This document shows positions 61,891 to 64,000 of a DNA stretch of 64,000 nt, piece by piece. The stretch covers positions 186,001 to 250,000 of the forward strand of contig NZ_MLCL01000062.1 in assembly GCF_001942625.1 (NCBI RefSeq), written 5' to 3'. Within the stretch, counting starts at the first letter, position 1; every line of letters begins with the position of its first letter. Source of the stretch: Mycobacterium syngnathidarum. Its GTDB lineage: Bacteria > Actinomycetota > Actinomycetes > Mycobacteriales > Mycobacteriaceae. Below the pieces are notes generated by a model. The model was not told the origin of the DNA. It did not search any database and was given only the letters and a program-made list of their open reading frames with translations. The translations under genes and the position numbers were made by a program.

Positions 61891-63759
61891 ATGGCGTTAC
61901 CCGAGCTGATCTCGGTAGAGGAGTTCTTCAGCCCGCCCGAGCGCACAGCCGCCAGAATCTCACCGGACGGCACCAAGATCGCCTACCTGGCGCCGTGGAA
62001 GAACCGCCTCAACGTGTGGGTCGAGGATCTCGACGGGGACGCCCCGCCACGCTGTGTCACCGCCGACGAGACCCGCAGCGTCTACATCTACCACTGGACC
62101 GACAACCCCCGATGGCTGCTCTACCTGCAGGACAGCGGCGGTGACGAGAACTGGCACGTCTTCCGCGTCGACCTGGACAACCCGGACGCCGCGGCAGTCG
62201 ACCTCACCCCGTTCCCCGGCACCCGAACCGTACTGGAGCTACCCAAGGGCCGCCCCGGCAAGGCCGTCATCCAGATCAACAACCGCACACCGGAACTGTT
62301 CGACGTGTACGAACTCGACATCGCCACCGGCGAGCTCGCGCTGCTCGCCCAGAATCCGGGCAACGTGGTCAGCTGGCTGTCCAGCCGGACCGGCGAACTG
62401 TTCAGCTCGACCCTAACGGCTGAGGGCGATGTCGAGGTGTCGCAATGGGATCCGGAGACCAACAATCTGCGGACCATCACCACCTTCGACGGAACCGACT
62501 ATCCGCTGGGCATCTACCCGATCATCGTCACGCCCGATGGCACCGGTATCTGGTTGGGCGCCAACACTGGCACCGACCGGACCCGTCTGGTCGGCATCGA
62601 CGTCGCCACGGGCGCGGAGACGGAGGTGGACAGTCACCCGACCTACGATCTGGCCGCCCAGATGGTGTTGCCGTCACCGCTGATCCTCAGTGAGAGCACC
62701 GGCGAACTGCTCGGTGCCCGCTACTACGGCGACCGGCAGGTCATTCACGCCCTCGACCCGAATTTCGCTGCGGTGCTGGAGAATCTGACCAAACTGTCCG
62801 ACGGCGACCTCGGTGGCGTCTCCTCTGACGACAGCGGGCGGCGTTGGGTGGTCAACTTCAGCCACGACCGCGATCCGTGGGTCACCTACTTCTACGACCA
62901 CGCCACCGGCGAGAGCCGGCTGCTGTTCCGGCCATATCCGAATCTGAATTCAGATTCATTGGCACCGATGACGCCGGTAACCATCACCGCGCGCGACGGA
63001 CTGGAGCTGCACGCGTACCAGACGCTGCCCGTCGGGGTCGAGCCCACCGACCTGCCGCTGGTGCTGCTGGTACACGGCGGTCCGTGGTCGCGGGATTGCT
63101 GGGGCTTTCAGCCCGACGTTCAGATGCTGGCAAACCGCGGATATGCGGTGCTGCAGGTCAACTTTCGCGGCTCGACCGGCTACGGCAAGGCCTTCACCAA
63201 GGCCGCGATCGGTGAATTCGCCGGCAAGATGCACGACGACCTGATCGACGCGGTGGACTGGGCCGTCAAACAGGGCTATGCCGACCGCGACAAGGTGGCG
63301 ATCTTCGGTGGCTCCTACGGGGGATACGCCGCGTTGGTCGGCGTGACGTTCACCCCGGACGTATTTGCCGCGGCCATTGACTACGTGGGCATCTCGAACC
63401 TGGCCAACTTCATGCGCACGCTACCGAACGTGGCACGGCCGTTCCTGGCCACCAACTGGCACCTGTACGTGGGGGATCACAACGACCCGGTGCAAGAGGC
63501 CGACATGCTGGCCCGCTCCCCCATCACGCGCGTCGATCAGATCCGCACTCCACTGCTGGTGGTCCAGGGCGCCAACGACTCTCGCGTGGTCCAGGCCGAA
63601 TCAGACAACCTGGTCGAAGCCCTGCGCGAGCGTGGTGTCGAGGTCGAATACCTGGTGAAGGAGGACGAGGGGCACGGATTCCTCAACCCGGACAACCAGA
63701 TTGACATGTATCACGCGGTCGAGCGGTTCCTCGCCGAGCATCTGGGCGGTCGCGTGTAA
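61891..63759 (+). CDS. S9-family prolyl oligopeptidase (acylaminoacyl-peptidase-like)
   Basis: A 622-residue serine peptidase. ATG 61891 follows GAAAGG. Residues ~1-365 form a beta-propeller ([20 protein letters not shown]; later blades with [14 protein letters not shown]); the C-terminal alpha/beta-hydrolase domain has [15 protein letters not shown], the nucleophile motif [12 protein letters not shown] with Ser475, the Asp loop [11 protein letters not shown] and the His loop [12 protein letters not shown]. It should cut short peptides in the cytoplasm; no signal peptide. The conserved NxRxSxGYG ([12 protein letters not shown]) is present. Confidence 0.93.
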   Translation: MALPELISVEEFFSPPERTAARISPDGTKIAYLAPWKNRLNVWVEDLDGDAPPRCVTADETRSVYIYHWTDNPRWLLYLQDSGGDENWHVFRVDLDNPDAAAVDLTPFPGTRTVLELPKGRPGKAVIQINNRTPELFDVYELDIATGELALLAQNPGNVVSWLSSRTGELFSSTLTAEGDVEVSQWDPETNNLRTITTFDGTDYPLGIYPIIVTPDGTGIWLGANTGTDRTRLVGIDVATGAETEVDSHPTYDLAAQMVLPSPLILSESTGELLGARYYGDRQVIHALDPNFAAVLENLTKLSDGDLGGVSSDDSGRRWVVNFSHDRDPWVTYFYDHATGESRLLFRPYPNLNSDSLAPMTPVTITARDGLELHAYQTLPVGVEPTDLPLVLLVHGGPWSRDCWGFQPDVQMLANRGYAVLQVNFRGSTGYGKAFTKAAIGEFAGKMHDDLIDAVDWAVKQGYADRDKVAIFGGSYGGYAALVGVTFTPDVFAAAIDYVGISNLANFMRTLPNVARPFLATNWHLYVGDHNDPVQEADMLARSPITRVDQIRTPLLVVQGANDSRVVQAESDNLVEALRERGVEVEYLVKEDEGHGFLNPDNQIDMYHAVERFLAEHLGGRV

Positions 63760-63769
63760 CTGCCCACCA

Positions 63770-63815
63770 GACGCAAAACCGCACCTTCTCGCCTGAAAAG
63801 GTGCGGTTTTGCGTC
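63770..63815. terminator. Bidirectional intrinsic terminator between the S9 peptidase and sucD
   Basis: Perfect 18-bp arms (63770-63787, 63798-63815) with a 10-base loop. The arms contain A4 and T4 runs but no long U tail. It separates two convergent genes. Confidence 0.88.
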
Positions 63816-63827
63816 TTCTCGCGGGAA

Positions 63828-64000
<173 letters not shown>

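Overview
The window is high-GC actinobacterial DNA. A MspA-type porin, a tRNA-Ala, MprAB/PepD, PE-PPE-domain secreted proteins, a PknF-like kinase, LpqN-family domains and mycobacterial P450s identify it as a Mycobacterium, most likely a rapid grower (Mycolicibacterium group), because slow growers lack MspA porins. From memory of gene order (not a search), much of the window is collinear, in reverse, with the M. tuberculosis segment Rv0996 down to Rv0952, interrupted by blocks of accessory genes.

Layout. 1-6.5 kb: an SDR fragment and a hydrolase remnant, then a CYP136 locus (TetR regulator divergent from an operon of a hypothetical gene, an SDR and a CYP136-type P450, with a doubled operator between), followed by a second P450/TetR operon. 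6.5-11.7 kb: tRNA-Ala, then the GlpR / RimJ-like / Glp (MoeA-like) / GalU operon and the divergent 5-formyl-THF cyclo-ligase. 11.7-15.8 kb: PucR-type regulator, amino-acid permease fused to a Usp-like tail, and a Usp protein; a perfect CRP-type palindrome precedes the permease. 15.8-19.5 kb: HNH nuclease facing the Ruc (FmdB) chaperone gene across a CIRCE element, a SAF-domain protein, MscL, MspA porin and an unlisted 52-residue protein. 19.6-24.3 kb: MoaB2-PepD-MprB-MprA envelope-stress operon with two MprA-box-like repeats, and bL32.

24.4-32.9 kb: a six-gene translationally coupled operon (AtuA-like, two acyl-CoA dehydrogenases, biotin-dependent carboxylase beta and alpha subunits, enoyl-CoA hydratase) resembling an acyclic-terpene or branched-chain acyl-CoA degradation module. 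33-41.3 kb: accessory genes, mostly secreted or envelope proteins, including two PE-PPE-domain proteins whose nucleophile motifs look altered. 41.4-44.8 kb: MoxR-type ATPase plus VWA protein. 45-49 kb: PknF-like kinase with an LpqN-like sensor domain, an esterase, and a DUF559/AbiEi-like protein bracketed by palindromic repeats. 49-56 kb: PurH, PurN, PerM, DUF5336 divisome protein, SfnG and an F420-type oxidoreductase with a KstR-type palindrome.

56-63.8 kb: an accessory block with a Tat lipoprotein intradiol dioxygenase, a thiolase-like protein without catalytic residues, a two-gene ATPase module with its own repeat-bearing promoter, a TetR gene behind two perfect palindromes, and an S9 peptidase; the window closes in the 3' end of sucD. 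The ATPase pair is the best candidate here for an undescribed system. No insertion sequence, prophage, CRISPR array or rRNA was seen.
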